A stretch of 64,000 nucleotides of DNA from the NCBI GenBank assembly GCA_963720785.1, contig CAVRGQ010000004.1:992001-1056000 (forward strand). Direction: 5' to 3'. Below the pieces are notes generated by a model. That model had not been told where the DNA came from. It made no database searches and saw nothing but the letters and a program-made list of their open reading frames with translations. Positions within the stretch are counted from its first letter, which is position 1. Every line of letters begins with the position of its first letter. This DNA comes from CAVRGQ01 sp963720785 (GTDB taxonomy: Bacteria > Actinomycetota > Acidimicrobiia > IMCC26256 > DASPTH01). Shown in pieces: positions 45,919-55,400 of the stretch. The position numbers and the translations under genes are program-made.

Positions 45919-45976
45919 GGAACTTCCCCGGTCACTGACCCGACATTGCGGAACAGGTTTTGGCAGGATGCCTGCC

Positions 45977-47536
45977 ATGACCGATCTGATCTACGACGCG
46001 ACGACCGTGTGGGAGCTCGTCGAGCGGCGGGTGGCCCGTACGCCCGACGCCGTGATGCTCCTCGACGAGGGCGACGGTCGCCTCACCTTCGCCGAGTTCG
46101 CCGAGCGCTGCGAACGGGTCGCAGCCGGTCTCGTCGCCCTGGGCATCGGCCCCGGCTCGGTCGTCGCGTGGCAGCTGCCCACCCGGATCGACTCCACCGT
46201 GTTGATGTTCGCCCTCGCCCGCCTCGGTGCGGTGCAGGCCCCGATCATCCCGATCTACCGCGGTCGCGAGGTCGGCGCGGTGCTCGGGCAGACCGGCGCG
46301 GAGTGGTTCTTCGTCCCGGGCACGTGGCGGGGCTTCGACTACGAGGAGATGGGCCACGAGCTCTCCGCCGCCGCGGGTCGCGACGGCGGGCGCGCCTTCG
46401 CGGTGGTGTCGGTCGGTGACGGTCTCCCCGAAGACGATCCGGCCACAGCCTCGATCGGGCTGCCGGTGGCCCCGACCGATCCCGAGGAGATCCGCTGGTA
46501 CTACTCCACCTCGGGCACCACCTCGGCGCCCAAGTGCGTGCGTCACTGCGACGCGAGCCTGCTCGCCGGCGGCGTGGGCCTGGCCGACGCGCTCGGCGCC
46601 GGCCCCGGCGACGTCGGCTCGATCTGCTTCCCCGTCACGCACATCGGTGGCCCCGACTACGTGATCATGATGCTGGCGCACGGGTTCGGTGCGGTGCTGC
46701 TGGAGACGTTCGACGCCGAGGCGTGCGTGCCGCTGTTCAACCGTCACCAGGTGTCGATCAGCGGCGGCAGCACTGCCTTCTACCTGGCCTTCCTGCGCGA
46801 GCAGCGCAAGGACCCGTCCACGCCGGTGATCCCGTCGCTGCGCATCCTCAGCGGCGGTGGCGCGCCGAAGCCCCCCGAGGTGTTCCGCCAGGTGCGCGAG
46901 GAGATGGGCATCCCGGTCATGCACGGATACGGCATGACCGAGTGCCCGATGATCTGCCAGGGCGGCGCGGGCGACACCGACGAGCAGCTCACCAACACCG
47001 AGGGCAAGCCGGTGCGCGGCTGCGAGGTGCGCGTGGTCGGCGCCGACGGCGTCGAGGTCGCGCCCGACACCGAGGGCGAGATCCGCGTGCGCGGGCCCAT
47101 GTTGTTCCGCGGCTACACCGACGCCGCCCAGACCGCCGAGGCGTTCGACGCCGATGGCTGGTTCATCACCGGCGACCGCGGTGTGAAGCGCGCCGACGGT
47201 CACGTGTTCCTCACCGGCCGGTCGAAGGAGATGATCATCCGCAAGGGCGAGAACATCAGCCCCCGGGAGATCGAGGACGTCCTCATGGAGCACCCGCACG
47301 TCAACGCGGTCGCGGTGATCGGTCTCCCCGACGAACAACGCGGCGAGATGGTGTGCGCGTGCGTGGAGATGCGCCCGGGTGAGGCGCCGCTCACGTTCAC
47401 CGAGATGCAGGAGCACTGCCGCGCCGCGGAGATCATGACGCAGAAGATCCCCGAGCGACTCGAGGTGCTCGAGGTGCTGCCACGCAACGCGACCTTCAAG
47501 ATCCTCAAGCACGAGTTGAAGGCGCAGTTCACGTAG
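45977..47536 (+). CDS. Acyl-CoA synthetase (AMP-forming, ANL superfamily)
   Basis: A 519-residue adenylate-forming ligase. P-loop motif YYSTSGTTSAPKCVRHCDAS, IPSLRILSGGGAPKPPEVFR, MHGYGMTECPMICQGG, DADGWFITGDRGVKRADGHV and the hinge FLTGRSKEMIIRKGENISPR, plus the C-terminal catalytic Lys in RNATFKILKHEL. It resembles cyclohexanecarboxylate- and medium-chain acyl-CoA ligases; the true acid is unknown. An in-frame ATG at 45968 is also possible. Confidence 0.88.
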   Translation: MTDLIYDATTVWELVERRVARTPDAVMLLDEGDGRLTFAEFAERCERVAAGLVALGIGPGSVVAWQLPTRIDSTVLMFALARLGAVQAPIIPIYRGREVGAVLGQTGAEWFFVPGTWRGFDYEEMGHELSAAAGRDGGRAFAVVSVGDGLPEDDPATASIGLPVAPTDPEEIRWYYSTSGTTSAPKCVRHCDASLLAGGVGLADALGAGPGDVGSICFPVTHIGGPDYVIMMLAHGFGAVLLETFDAEACVPLFNRHQVSISGGSTAFYLAFLREQRKDPSTPVIPSLRILSGGGAPKPPEVFRQVREEMGIPVMHGYGMTECPMICQGGAGDTDEQLTNTEGKPVRGCEVRVVGADGVEVAPDTEGEIRVRGPMLFRGYTDAAQTAEAFDADGWFITGDRGVKRADGHVFLTGRSKEMIIRKGENISPREIEDVLMEHPHVNAVAVIGLPDEQRGEMVCACVEMRPGEAPLTFTEMQEHCRAAEIMTQKIPERLEVLEVLPRNATFKILKHELKAQFT

Positions 47537-47583
47537 CCGGAGCGAGGCGGTGCAGTTCACGGCGTAACCTCGTCGTGCACCCG

Positions 47584-47666
47584 GCCCGGGTGGCGGAACG
47601 GTAGACGCAGGCGGCTTAAACCCGCCGGCCCGAAAGGGCGTGTGGGTTCGACTCCCTCTCCGGGCA
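47584..47666 (+). tRNA. tRNA-Leu (anticodon TAA)
   Basis: Type II tRNA: acceptor GCCCGGG pairs with TCCGGGC, anticodon stem-loop GGCGG-CTTAAAC-CCGCC gives TAA, and a long variable arm (GGCCCGAAAGGGC) is present. The T-arm GTGGG/CCCTC has one T-T mismatch where CCCAC is usual. CCA is not encoded. It lies between the acyl-CoA ligase and the stress-type region. Confidence 0.88.
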
Positions 47667-47698
47667 CTGCACAGTGCGCGGCTCGCGGCATCGGTTCC

Positions 47699-47725
47699 GG
47701 CTTAGGAACCTCCCGGCACGGGTAG
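47699..47725 (+). promoter_or_regulatory. SigF/SigB-type promoter of the heme-oxygenase-fold gene
   Basis: GGCTT (47699-47703), 16-bp spacer, GGGTAG (47720-47725), then exactly 9 nt to the ATG at 47735. One mismatch to the GGTTT -35 consensus of mycobacterial SigF. Confidence 0.5.
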
Positions 47726-47734
47726 GTGCTCTGG

Positions 47735-48871
47735 ATGACGACACGACCCGGGCTCCCGATGCCGCGCGGTGACATCAGCGCGGCAGTGGTCACCGCCTTG
47801 CGCACGGCGGCGCCGGGTGCGGTGAGCTTCCGTGATCTCTCCGTGGAGCCGCTCGACCCGTTCACTGAGGACGCGCAGCTCGCGCTGTGGTGCTGTTACG
47901 CACTGCACTACCACGGGTTCGCCGGTGTCCCCGACGACTGGGAGTGGGAGCCCGAGCTGCTGCACCTGCGGGCCCGGCTGGAGCGCGGCTTCCTGGCCCG
48001 CCTGCACGACGAGTGCGACGCGCCGACCGGCGCTCCGCTCACGACGGCCGCGGTGTTGGAGGCGCTCGACGCGCTCGCGCACGGCGACGGGCCGTCGTTG
48101 TCGCGGCAGCTCGAGCAGCACTGCTCGTTCACCCAGACGCGTGAGTTCCTCGTGCACCGGGCGGTCTACCAGACCAAGGAAGCCGACCCGCACAGCTGGG
48201 CGATCCCTCGGGTGGAAGGTCCGGCGAAGGCCGCGCTCGTCGCGATCCAGCACGACGAGTACGGCGCGGGCGATCCGGCGGAGATGCACTCCCGCCTGTT
48301 CCGCACGACGCTCGCCTGGGCTGGGATCGATCTCGACGGCCTGCACCGCACCGGCGGCACCATCGTCGACCGGGTGCCGGCGACGACGCTCGCGACCGAC
48401 AACCTGGTCAGCTGTCTCGGCCTGCACCGTTCGCTCCGTGCTGCGTGCGTCGGGCATCTGGCGTCGTTCGAGATGACGTCGACGGGACCGATGGCTCGCT
48501 ACGCGTCGCTGTTGCGGCGGCTCGGCGCGCCGCCGCCGGCTCGCCACTTCTACGAGACACACGTCGTCGCCGACGCGGTGCACGAAGAGGTGGCGCGTCA
48601 GATGGTCACCGACCTGTTGCACGACGAACCGGAGCAGGCGGCGATGGTGTGCTTCGGCGCCCGCGCGCTCGACCTGGTCGAGCGTCGCTTCGCATCGGCG
48701 CTGCTCGCGGCGTGGGGTGCGGGACGCTCCTCGCTCCGCCCGGCCCGGGGCCCGGAGGTCAGCCCACTCGCACCCGCGAGCCGGCGAGGAACTCCTGCAT
48801 CCACTGCAGTGCCACGCGCCGGGTCACGAACTGCGGACGAGGTTCGTCGCCCCGTCGCCACTCGAAGATGA
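47735..48871 (+). CDS. Iron-containing redox enzyme family protein (heme-oxygenase-like fold)
   Basis: A 378-residue, mainly helical protein. Candidate metal ligands occur in LWCCYALHYHGFAGV, SLSRQLEQHCSFTQTREFLV, AIQHDEYGAGDPAEMHSRLF and HFYETHVVADAVHEEVAR, fitting the heme-oxygenase-like diiron oxidase family. The reaction is unknown. The last 35-40 codons (from about 48750) are low-complexity and overlap the convergent small gene, so the real end may lie near AWGAGRSSLRPA after a frame change. A SigF-type promoter sits 9 nt before the ATG, marking it as the first member of the stress-type region. Confidence 0.78.
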   Translation: MTTRPGLPMPRGDISAAVVTALRTAAPGAVSFRDLSVEPLDPFTEDAQLALWCCYALHYHGFAGVPDDWEWEPELLHLRARLERGFLARLHDECDAPTGAPLTTAAVLEALDALAHGDGPSLSRQLEQHCSFTQTREFLVHRAVYQTKEADPHSWAIPRVEGPAKAALVAIQHDEYGAGDPAEMHSRLFRTTLAWAGIDLDGLHRTGGTIVDRVPATTLATDNLVSCLGLHRSLRAACVGHLASFEMTSTGPMARYASLLRRLGAPPPARHFYETHVVADAVHEEVARQMVTDLLHDEPEQAAMVCFGARALDLVERRFASALLAAWGAGRSSLRPARGPEVSPLAPASRRGTPASTAVPRAGSRTADEVRRPVATRR

Positions 48872-49016
48872 GCTGCCCGGCGTCGGACTCGTAGGTTGCG
48901 AGTTCGAAGCCCTGGGTGCGCGCATCCGTGAGGATGCGATCGGCAACACCGGCGCCGTCGTCCACGGACGAGGCGGTGGGCGAACCGGTGGAGTGGGGTT
49001 CCAGAATCGCGGTCAT
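48759..49016 (-). CDS. Small unknown protein with SigF-type promoter
   Basis: An 85-residue protein: disordered start (MTAILEPHSTGSPTASSVDD), then an alpha/beta stretch DRILTDARTQGFELATYESD, AGQLIFEWRRGDEPRPQFVT and RRVALQWMQEFLAGSRVRVG. No known domain is recognised. A perfect GGTTT-N17-GGGTAC lies 9 nt upstream of the ATG, which strongly supports the start and suggests stress induction. Its 3' end overlaps the doubtful tail of the preceding convergent gene. Confidence 0.68.
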   Translation of the reverse strand: MTAILEPHSTGSPTASSVDDGAGVADRILTDARTQGFELATYESDAGQLIFEWRRGDEPRPQFVTRRVALQWMQEFLAGSRVRVG

Positions 49017-49025
49017 GGAGTGCCG

Positions 49026-49053
49026 GTACCCGTGTCCCGGGGATCCGGAAACC
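49026..49053 (-). promoter_or_regulatory. SigF/SigB-type promoter of the 85-residue protein gene
   Basis: On the minus strand: GGTTT (49053-49049), 17-bp spacer, GGGTAC (49031-49026), then 9 nt to the ATG at 49016. Full match to the mycobacterial SigF consensus. Confidence 0.65.
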
Positions 49054-49130
49054 CACCCGGCCGGGTGTTTTTCCTCGGTGAGTTGCCGCTCTCGCGGGCT
49101 ACATCGGGTTGGCGTTGCCGCCCTCGAATT

Positions 49131-49280
49131 TCAGGCGCAGCGCTCGCCGCGCATCCAGGCGTCCACTGCGTCCTGATACGCCGGATACTTGCGCAGGAGG
49201 GACTGGAATTCCTGCGTGTCCATGTCTGCGTCGTGCCACGTGTGGGGCACGTGATGGGGGTGACGGGGCTCTTCGTCCAT
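49131..49280 (-). CDS. Small unknown protein, 49 residues
   Basis: MDEEPRHPHHVPHTWHDAD followed by MDTQEFQSLLRKYPAYQDAV and DAWMRGERCA. It is His-rich at the start and helical at the end. TGGAGA lies just upstream of the ATG. It follows the 207-residue glycine-zipper protein gene by 29 bp on the same strand and so probably belongs to the same SigF-type transcript. Confidence 0.55.
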   Translation of the reverse strand: MDEEPRHPHHVPHTWHDADMDTQEFQSLLRKYPAYQDAVDAWMRGERCA

Positions 49281-49309
49281 GGTGTCTCCAGCGGGGTCGG
49301 GCACGCGAG

Positions 49310-49933
49310 TCAGGAACGTCGCCGCGGATCGGCCGAGTTCTCCCGGAACTGACGCGCGGTTTCGCTCACGTTCTCGGCGACGCCGTGGGGACCCTCGGTG
49401 GACTCGGCCCGCAGCCACATCTCGTCGGCGAAGCGGTCGACGCGAATTGCGCCGAACTCGCGCAGCACGTCCTCGGTGCCCCGGGGCGGAGAGGCCACCT
49501 CGACGGTCATGCCCTCCTCCGCGGCGAGCGGCTCGACACCGCTGTTCATCGCGAAGCCACCGCCGAGGATGGCGCCGACGACCGCTCCGAACAACCCGCC
49601 GATGAGCGCACCGACGCCGAGCTGCACCGCGACGCTCGACGTCTCGGAGAACAGCAGCCACCCGACGAACGCTCCGATCACCGCGCCGATGGGTGCGAGC
49701 ATCGCGACGAAGACTGCGACCCCGCGCAACATCTCTCCGGTGAGAAAGGTGCCGATCAGCGCCCCACCCCAGCTCGCCTGCACCTCAGCCTGCATCTCCG
49801 CCGACTTCGAACGGGTTTCGTCGGCGACCGCGCCGATGCGGATGCGATCCGGGCTCACCCCCTCGGACACGAGCGCTTCGGCGACCCGTCGGGGGGTCTC
49901 CCGGTCCCGGTACACGGCGATGAGGTGGTCCAT
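49310..49933 (-). CDS. Glycine-zipper membrane protein, general-stress type
   Basis: A 207-residue protein. Residues 1-45 form an alpha/beta unit resembling the start of heat-induced YflT-like proteins (MDHLIAVYRDRETPRRVAEA, LVSEGVSPDRIRIGA). Two or three glycine-rich hydrophobic stretches follow (LAPIGAVIGAFVGWLLF, LGVGALIGGLFGAVVGAILG), and the tail (PRGTEDVLREFGAIRVDRFA) contains a repeat of the alpha/beta pattern. This is a common build of stress-induced actinobacterial proteins. A SigF-type promoter lies 9 nt before the ATG. Confidence 0.75.
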   Translation of the reverse strand: MDHLIAVYRDRETPRRVAEALVSEGVSPDRIRIGAVADETRSKSAEMQAEVQASWGGALIGTFLTGEMLRGVAVFVAMLAPIGAVIGAFVGWLLFSETSSVAVQLGVGALIGGLFGAVVGAILGGGFAMNSGVEPLAAEEGMTVEVASPPRGTEDVLREFGAIRVDRFADEMWLRAESTEGPHGVAENVSETARQFRENSADPRRRS

Positions 49934-49942
49934 AGGTGGGGT

Positions 49943-49968
49943 GTACCCAGTAGCGGCGCCGGCGAACC
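49943..49968 (-). promoter_or_regulatory. SigF/SigB-type promoter of the glycine-zipper protein gene
   Basis: On the minus strand: GGTTC (49968-49964), 15-bp spacer, GGGTAC (49948-49943), 9 nt to the ATG at 49933. One mismatch in the -35. Confidence 0.55.
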
Positions 49969-50001
49969 GGTGCGTTCCGGCGCGTTCGGCCGGCCCGACG
50001 C

Positions 50002-50919
50002 TCAGGAGACCCGGCCCCGCACCTCGACGATCTCCTCGACCACCCGGCACTCGAAGACGGGGAGCGGCGTGGTGGCCGGGCCCCGGAGCAGCGCGCCGTC
50101 ACGGAGCGCGAAGCGACTGCCGTGCCACGGGCAGGTGACCGCGTCGTCGGAACGCCGGCCCTGCTCCATCGGCGCACCCCGGTGTGGGCAACGCGCACCG
50201 AGGCAGACGAGCTCGCCGTCCTCGCCGCGCCGCACCATCACTGCGGTCTCGGCGGCGCGCGCACGGGTGAAGTCGTCGTTGACCACCGCGTTGCTCGCGA
50301 CGGGCACCCAGTCCTCCGCGCCGCGAGAGAACGCGGTCTGGTCGACTCCGACGCCGAGCACGTTCACGAGATGACCGCCGAGGTAGCCCCCGACGCTCGC
50401 GGCGCCGGCGCCCAGCATGCCGAGTGCGACGCCGCGGTAGTGGTGGCCTCGTCGGCGCGCCACCCACGACGCGGTGTAACACGCGAGCGCGACCGAGTTG
50501 CTGACGGCGTGCACGGCGCCGACGCTCGTCGCGGTCCCCGACGTGTCGGACCAGTCGGCCGCGCCGCTTGCAGCGGCGGGGAGCGCGCTGAGCACGCCGA
50601 GGCCGATCAGGTGCTGCGCGGCGGGACGCGCCGCGCGGCCACCCACCAGGTCGAGCACCATCGCCGACGTCCAGAACCCGATGGGCAGGTCGGTGAGCAC
50701 GGGGTGCAAGGTGTGGCCGAGCGCCGTACCGCTCAACGCATCCTTGACCGCGCCCGGTGGGATCATGGCCTGCACGCGCCGGCGGATCGGTTCCACGACG
50801 TCCGCAGGGAAGGAGCCCACGATCGTCGCGACCGGATCGAAGTGGCGAGTCGCGGTCACGGCGGCGGTCGATCCCTGAGCGGCGGCGTGCGGGGCATCGG
50901 CGGGAGCGGCAGTTGTCAT
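50002..50919 (-). CDS. DUF2231 membrane domain fused to a Rieske [2Fe-2S] domain
   Basis: A 305-residue protein. Residues about 40-190 are a DUF2231-like four-helix membrane domain (LGHTLHPVLTDLPIGFWTSA, with conserved His, and HLIGLGVLSALPAAASGAAD). Residues about 205-305 are a Rieske domain with CLGARCPHRGAPME and CPWHGSRFALRDGALL, i.e. Cys-x-His and Cys-x-x-His [2Fe-2S] ligands. This build suggests a membrane redox protein taking electrons to or from a quinone-like or stress-related partner. A perfect SigF-type promoter lies 9 nt before the ATG at 50919, which fixes the start. Confidence 0.85.
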   Translation of the reverse strand: MTTAAPADAPHAAAQGSTAAVTATRHFDPVATIVGSFPADVVEPIRRRVQAMIPPGAVKDALSGTALGHTLHPVLTDLPIGFWTSAMVLDLVGGRAARPAAQHLIGLGVLSALPAAASGAADWSDTSGTATSVGAVHAVSNSVALACYTASWVARRRGHHYRGVALGMLGAGAASVGGYLGGHLVNVLGVGVDQTAFSRGAEDWVPVASNAVVNDDFTRARAAETAVMVRRGEDGELVCLGARCPHRGAPMEQGRRSDDAVTCPWHGSRFALRDGALLRGPATTPLPVFECRVVEEIVEVRGRVS

Positions 50920-50928
50920 CTCTTCGGA

Positions 50929-50956
50929 GTACCCGCCCGCGGAGTGCCCGGAAACC
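50929..50956 (-). promoter_or_regulatory. SigF/SigB-type promoter of the DUF2231-Rieske gene
   Basis: On the minus strand: GGTTT (50956-50952), 17-bp spacer, GGGTAC (50934-50929), 9 nt to the ATG at 50919. Confidence 0.65.
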
Positions 50957-50962
50957 GGGCCG

Positions 50963-50989
50963 GGTTTGCCGCGCACCACGTTCGGGAAG
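50963..50989 (+). promoter_or_regulatory. Possible SigF/SigB-type promoter of the first sigma factor gene
   Basis: GGTTT (50963-50967), 16-bp spacer, GGGAAG (50984-50989), divergent from the Rieske promoter and only 7 bp from its -35. The -10 has A for T. It would allow autoregulation of the sigma gene. Confidence 0.4.
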
Positions 50990-51056
50990 GCTGATGACGT
51001 GGTTGCGGCGGCAAACGCCGCGCGTCCGCCTACGAACTGCACAGACGGGTGACTCG

Positions 51057-51874
51057 ATGCCAGCAGCAAAGCGCGGTGACAAGTACGGCGGGCAGGCGGG
51101 CGCCGGCGCGGGCACTGAAGCGCGGCGGGCCGCGAACCGCGAGACCCTCGCCCGGTTCACCGAGTATCAGCGCACGCGCGCGACCGTCGTCTGCGCGACG
51201 AGTTGGTCGAGGACCACGTCCGCCTCGCCGAGTACCTGGCGCGTCGCTACGCGAACCGCGGCGAATCGATCGACGACCTGCGCCAGGTCGCGCTCGTGGG
51301 CCTGTTCAAGGCGGTCGAGCGGTTCCAGCCTGATCGCGGACTGCAGTTCAGCTCGTTTGCCATGCCCACCATCGTGGGGGAGATCAAGCGGCACTTCCGC
51401 GACAAGGGCTGGGCGGTGCGAGTCCCGCGTCGGGTACAAGAGGTGTACCTGGAGATGGACCGCACCGTCGCGACGCTCAGTCAGGAGCTCGGGCGCGCGC
51501 CCACGCCGAGCGAGATCGCGCGGCGCGCGGGGGTGAGTGAGGAAGAGGTGCTCGAGGGGATCGAGGCCGGCGGGTTCTACCGCCCGGTGTCGATGCACGC
51601 GATGCGCGGCGACGACTCGTCGCGCAGCCCGGAGGACCTGCTCGGCGGGGACGACGCCGAGATCACCGCGGTCGAGGATCGCCTCGCGGTCGAGGAGTTG
51701 CTCGCGCTGCTGGAGCCGCGCGAGCAGAAGATCGTGTACCTGCGGTTCTTCGAGGGTCTCACACAGTCGGAGATCGCCGCCGAGGTCGGCATCAGCCAGA
51801 TGCACGTGTCGCGCATGCTCGCACGCAGTCTCGAGCAGCTCGCCGAGCATGCACACGCAGTCGCGGAGCCCTGA
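51057..51874 (+). CDS. RNA polymerase sigma factor, SigF/SigB family (one apparent frameshift)
   Basis: About 272 residues after joining frames. Region 2: RLAEYLARRYANRGESIDDL, RQVALVGLFKAVERFQPDRG and FSSFAMPTIVGEIKRHFRDK. Region 3: GWAVRVPRRVQEVYLEMDRT and GRAPTPSEIARRAGVSEEEV. Region 4: EPREQKIVYLRFFEGLTQSE and IAAEVGISQMHVSRMLARSL. This is the general-stress/sporulation sigma class (Mtb SigF, Bsu SigB). The N-terminus reads from the ATG at 51057; at about 51176-51181, in a CG run, one base is missing and the frame continues RRLRDELVEDHVRL. The in-frame ATG at 50994 is an alternative start. An RsbW-type gene follows 35 bp later. Confidence 0.87.
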
Positions 51875-51909
51875 CGCCGGCCGGCAACGACCGCGAAGCC
51901 GCAGAGGAC

Positions 51910-52374
51910 GTGCAGGACGTGCAGGATCGCCGGATCCATTCCGAGGAGCGCCGGTTCCCGCCCGACGGGCGTTCGGTGCGCGATGCCCGGATGTTCGTGC
52001 AAGAGGTGTTGGGTTCGGCCATTGCGTACGACGAGGAGTTGGCCAGCCGGGCTGCGCTGATCGTGTCGGAGCTCGCCGGCAACGCCGTCGTGCACGCCGG
52101 GTCCCCGTACACGGTGCGGATCGAGGCCCACGGCGCAGTCGTCCGCGGCGAGGTGCGCGACGAGGACCGTCACCTGCCGACTCCCCGGAGCACGAAGGCT
52201 GCGCGGCCCTCCGGCGGCGATGGCGGTCACGGCGGGCGCGGCCTGGTGATCGTGGGCGCGATGGCCGACCGGTGGGGTGCCGAAGCCGACGGTCACGGCG
52301 GCAAGATCGTGTGGTTCGAGCTCGATGTCACCGACGCAGCGGTACGAGGTTTGCACGACCCCGGCGCCGGGTAA
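51910..52374 (+). CDS. RsbW-type ATP-binding protein (anti-sigma kinase-like)
   Basis: A 154-residue HATPase_c protein. RFPPDGRSVRDARMFVQEVL starts the fold, the N-box is LIVSELAGNAVVHAGS (Glu and Asn present), the G1-like RGEVRDEDRHLP follows, and GGRGLVIVGAMADRWGAEAD is the G2/lid region. It ends VWFELDV. Such proteins phosphorylate STAS antagonists and hold sigma factors inactive. The intact N-box suggests kinase activity. It lies 35 bp after the first sigma factor and probably regulates it or serves the nearby PP2C protein. GTG start. Confidence 0.82.
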   Translation: MQDVQDRRIHSEERRFPPDGRSVRDARMFVQEVLGSAIAYDEELASRAALIVSELAGNAVVHAGSPYTVRIEAHGAVVRGEVRDEDRHLPTPRSTKAARPSGGDGGHGGRGLVIVGAMADRWGAEADGHGGKIVWFELDVTDAAVRGLHDPGAG

Positions 52375-52473
52375 CACCGAGCCCACGGGCCGGGCCTCAC
52401 GACGTCGCATGCCGTGGCGTCCCGAAACGGGCATCGGTAGGCTCGATCACTCCACGACGACGGGTCTCCCTGC

Positions 52474-55400
52474 ATGCACGTTCCTTCCGTGAAGCGCCTG
52501 GCGCCGCCTGCCACCGTCGTCGGCGTCGGCATCGCCTACGCGATTGCCGCGCAGTTGTCGTGGACCGTCTTCGGTGCGGGCAATGTCGGTCCCGCGTTCT
52601 TCCCGGCCGCGGGGGTCGCGCTCGCCGCGTTGGTCCTCCTGCCGCGCCGCCAGTGGCCGGCGGTCCTGGCGGTCTGCGCCGTGGCCGAGATCGCGGTCGA
52701 CACCGCGCACGGCGTCACCCTCGCGGTGGCACTGGGGTTCGCGTTGGCCAACGTCGTCGAGCCGCTCGTGGGCGCCGCGCTGCTGCGGCGGGTCAGCGGG
52801 CCGTTCAGCGCGGGCAACCCGCGCCTCGACACGTTGTCCGGCCTCGTCCGGTTTGCGGGATGCGCAGTCTTGGCTGGTCCACTCGTCGGCGCGTTCCTGG
52901 GTGCTCTGGTGAAGGTCGCCGACGGCGCCGGCACGTTCGGTACCGACACGCTCACCTGGTGGGCCGGCGACGCCCTCGGTGTGCTCGTGGTCGGAGCGCC
53001 GGTCGTCTTCTTCGCCGGTCGCGGTCGCGAACGCCTCCCGGAGCATCGTCCCCGCGAGGTGTTCGCGCTCTGGTGCGCGGCGGTGGCGGTGTCGGTCCTC
53101 GGCGTGCTGTGGCACACGGTGCCACTGTCGTGGCTGGTCGTGCCGGTCATGCTCTGGGCGGCACTGCGGCTGGAGGTGCCGGGAGCATTCGTCGCGGCAC
53201 CGACGGTGGCCGTGGTGATCAATTGGGGCGTTGCCAACGGCCATGACCCGTTCGCCCGCTACGGCGATCCGTCCCTGCGGGTGCAGCTGCTGTTCGCGCA
53301 GGGCTTCTCCGCGCTCGCGATGCTGCTGGGGTGGGTGGTGGCCGTCGAGCGCCGCGAACGGCGGATCGCGCGCCGCGCCTATCGCCAGTCGGATCTGCTC
53401 GCGCGCGTGGCCTTGGTCCTGCAGTCGCCCGTGGGCGACGACCGTGTGTTGCTCGACGAGCTCGCCCGGACACTGACGCCCGACGTCTGCGACGCCGCCG
53501 GTGTGCGCGTCGCGCGAGACGACGAGCTGGCAATTGCGGCGGCGGCCGCGATCGACCCCGAGGTCGAAGCGGCGATGCGACGAGTCCCCGCAGCATCGCT
53601 CGCGACCGACCCGTCGGCCGTGGGACGCGCCGCCCGCTCGCGTCGTACGGTCGTCGACGACTATCTCGTCGATGGCGTGGTCGGGTTCGTCGGGAGCCCG
53701 GAACAGCGGGATCTCGTGCGCAACCACATGCGCGCGGTGATCTCCGTGCCGATGGTCGCCGGCGACCACCTCCTCGGTGTGTTGAGCTGCGCGGTACTGC
53801 GCAGCTCGGGGCGCATGTTCGACGATCTGGATCGCGCACTGATCGAGGACATCGCCTCGCGGTGCGCGTTGGTGCTGCGCGAGCGGGCGCTGCGCACGCG
53901 CGCCGAGCGCAGCGAGGTGCGCCTGCAGCAACTGCGGCGTGGCATCACCGCGCTCGCCGGGGCCGAGACGATGGACGATGTGCTCGCGGCAGTCGGCGAC
54001 GTCGGCAGCGAATCCCTCGACGCGTCACGCGCGCTCGTGGTCGCCCGTGCGTCGGACGGGTTCGACCTGCGCGCCTGGGCGGCGCCCGGGGCGGTCACGC
54101 CGGCCCCGCGCGACGAGCCCGCACCGTTGCGCCGCGCCATCGCGACCGCCGCGCCGGTGCTCCTCCGCGGCCCCGGAGCCCTCGGCGAGTACGGCCTCAT
54201 CGCCGCGGAGGCCATCGGGCGAACGGGCGCCTCCTGGGCTGCTGTGCCGTTTCCGGCAACGTGGTCGGTACGCGGGGGCCTGTGGCTCTGTTTCCCGGAG
54301 CCTCAGGAGTTCGACCTCGCCCATCAGGATGCGCTCACCGCCTACGCCGACAGTCTCGGGCAGGCGATCGAGCGGGCCCGCGCGCAAGAGGAGGAACGGC
54401 GCGGTCGGCTCGAGGCCGAGCGGCGCACCGCGCTCGTGAGCGGTCTGGGGCGCGCCGATGTTCTGGCCGATGTCGCCTCGACGGTGGCCGAGGAGGGCTG
54501 TCGCGCCGCCGGCTGCGACCAGGCGCTCCTCGCGGTGGTGGAGTGGGGCGACCAGCTGCGGGTGTTCGCACGGGGCGACTCCGAGGGCGGAGTCGCCGAG
54601 ACGCTGCGCCCGCGGGTGGCCGACGGGCGCGCGCTCGAGATCGACGCGGGCATGGAGGGCGCGCCGGTGTTCGTCGGCGACGTGCGGACGCTCACCGACG
54701 ACGAACGGGCAGCCGTCGGCTCCGGTGTGCACGCCTTCGCGTCCATCCCGCTGATCGATGCCGACGACCACGCGACACTCGGCGTGCTGACGTTCACCTG
54801 GGAGGTACCGCAGCGGCTGAGCCGTACCCGACGGGACCTCCTGTTGAGCCTCGCCGGAAAGGTTGCGGAGACGCTGCAGCGGATCCGGGCGCAGGCGTCG
54901 GAGCGGCTGCTCCAGTTCCAGGCCGCGCAGCTCGGCGCACTCACCTCGGCGTTGGCGCGCGCGGCGACGACCACTGATATGGCCGATGTCGTCACGGGAC
55001 AGGCCCACTCTGCGTTCGGCGCCGAGCGCGCATGGATGCGGATCCTCGACGAGGTCACCGGCCAACTGGTGCTCGTCGGGTCCCGCAACGCCGATGCGGG
55101 ACCCCGGGCCGCCGCGAGCGTCGACGCGACGACGCCGGGCGGGCTCGCGGCATTCACCGGCGCGCCGGTGTTCGTCGAGAGTCGCGAGGTCATGGCCCAG
55201 CAGTACCCGCCGACCACGCTGGCCGGCCTACCCGGGATCGGCGCGGTCGCGGCCTTCCCGTTGTTCGACCACGGCCGGGTCGCGGGGACGCTCACCCTTG
55301 CGTTCCCTCGTCGCGTGCCTTTCGGCGAGGGAGAGCGCAACACCCTGGTCACGTTCGCGGCGGTGCTGGGCCAGACGCTCGAACGGGTGCGCCTCACCGA

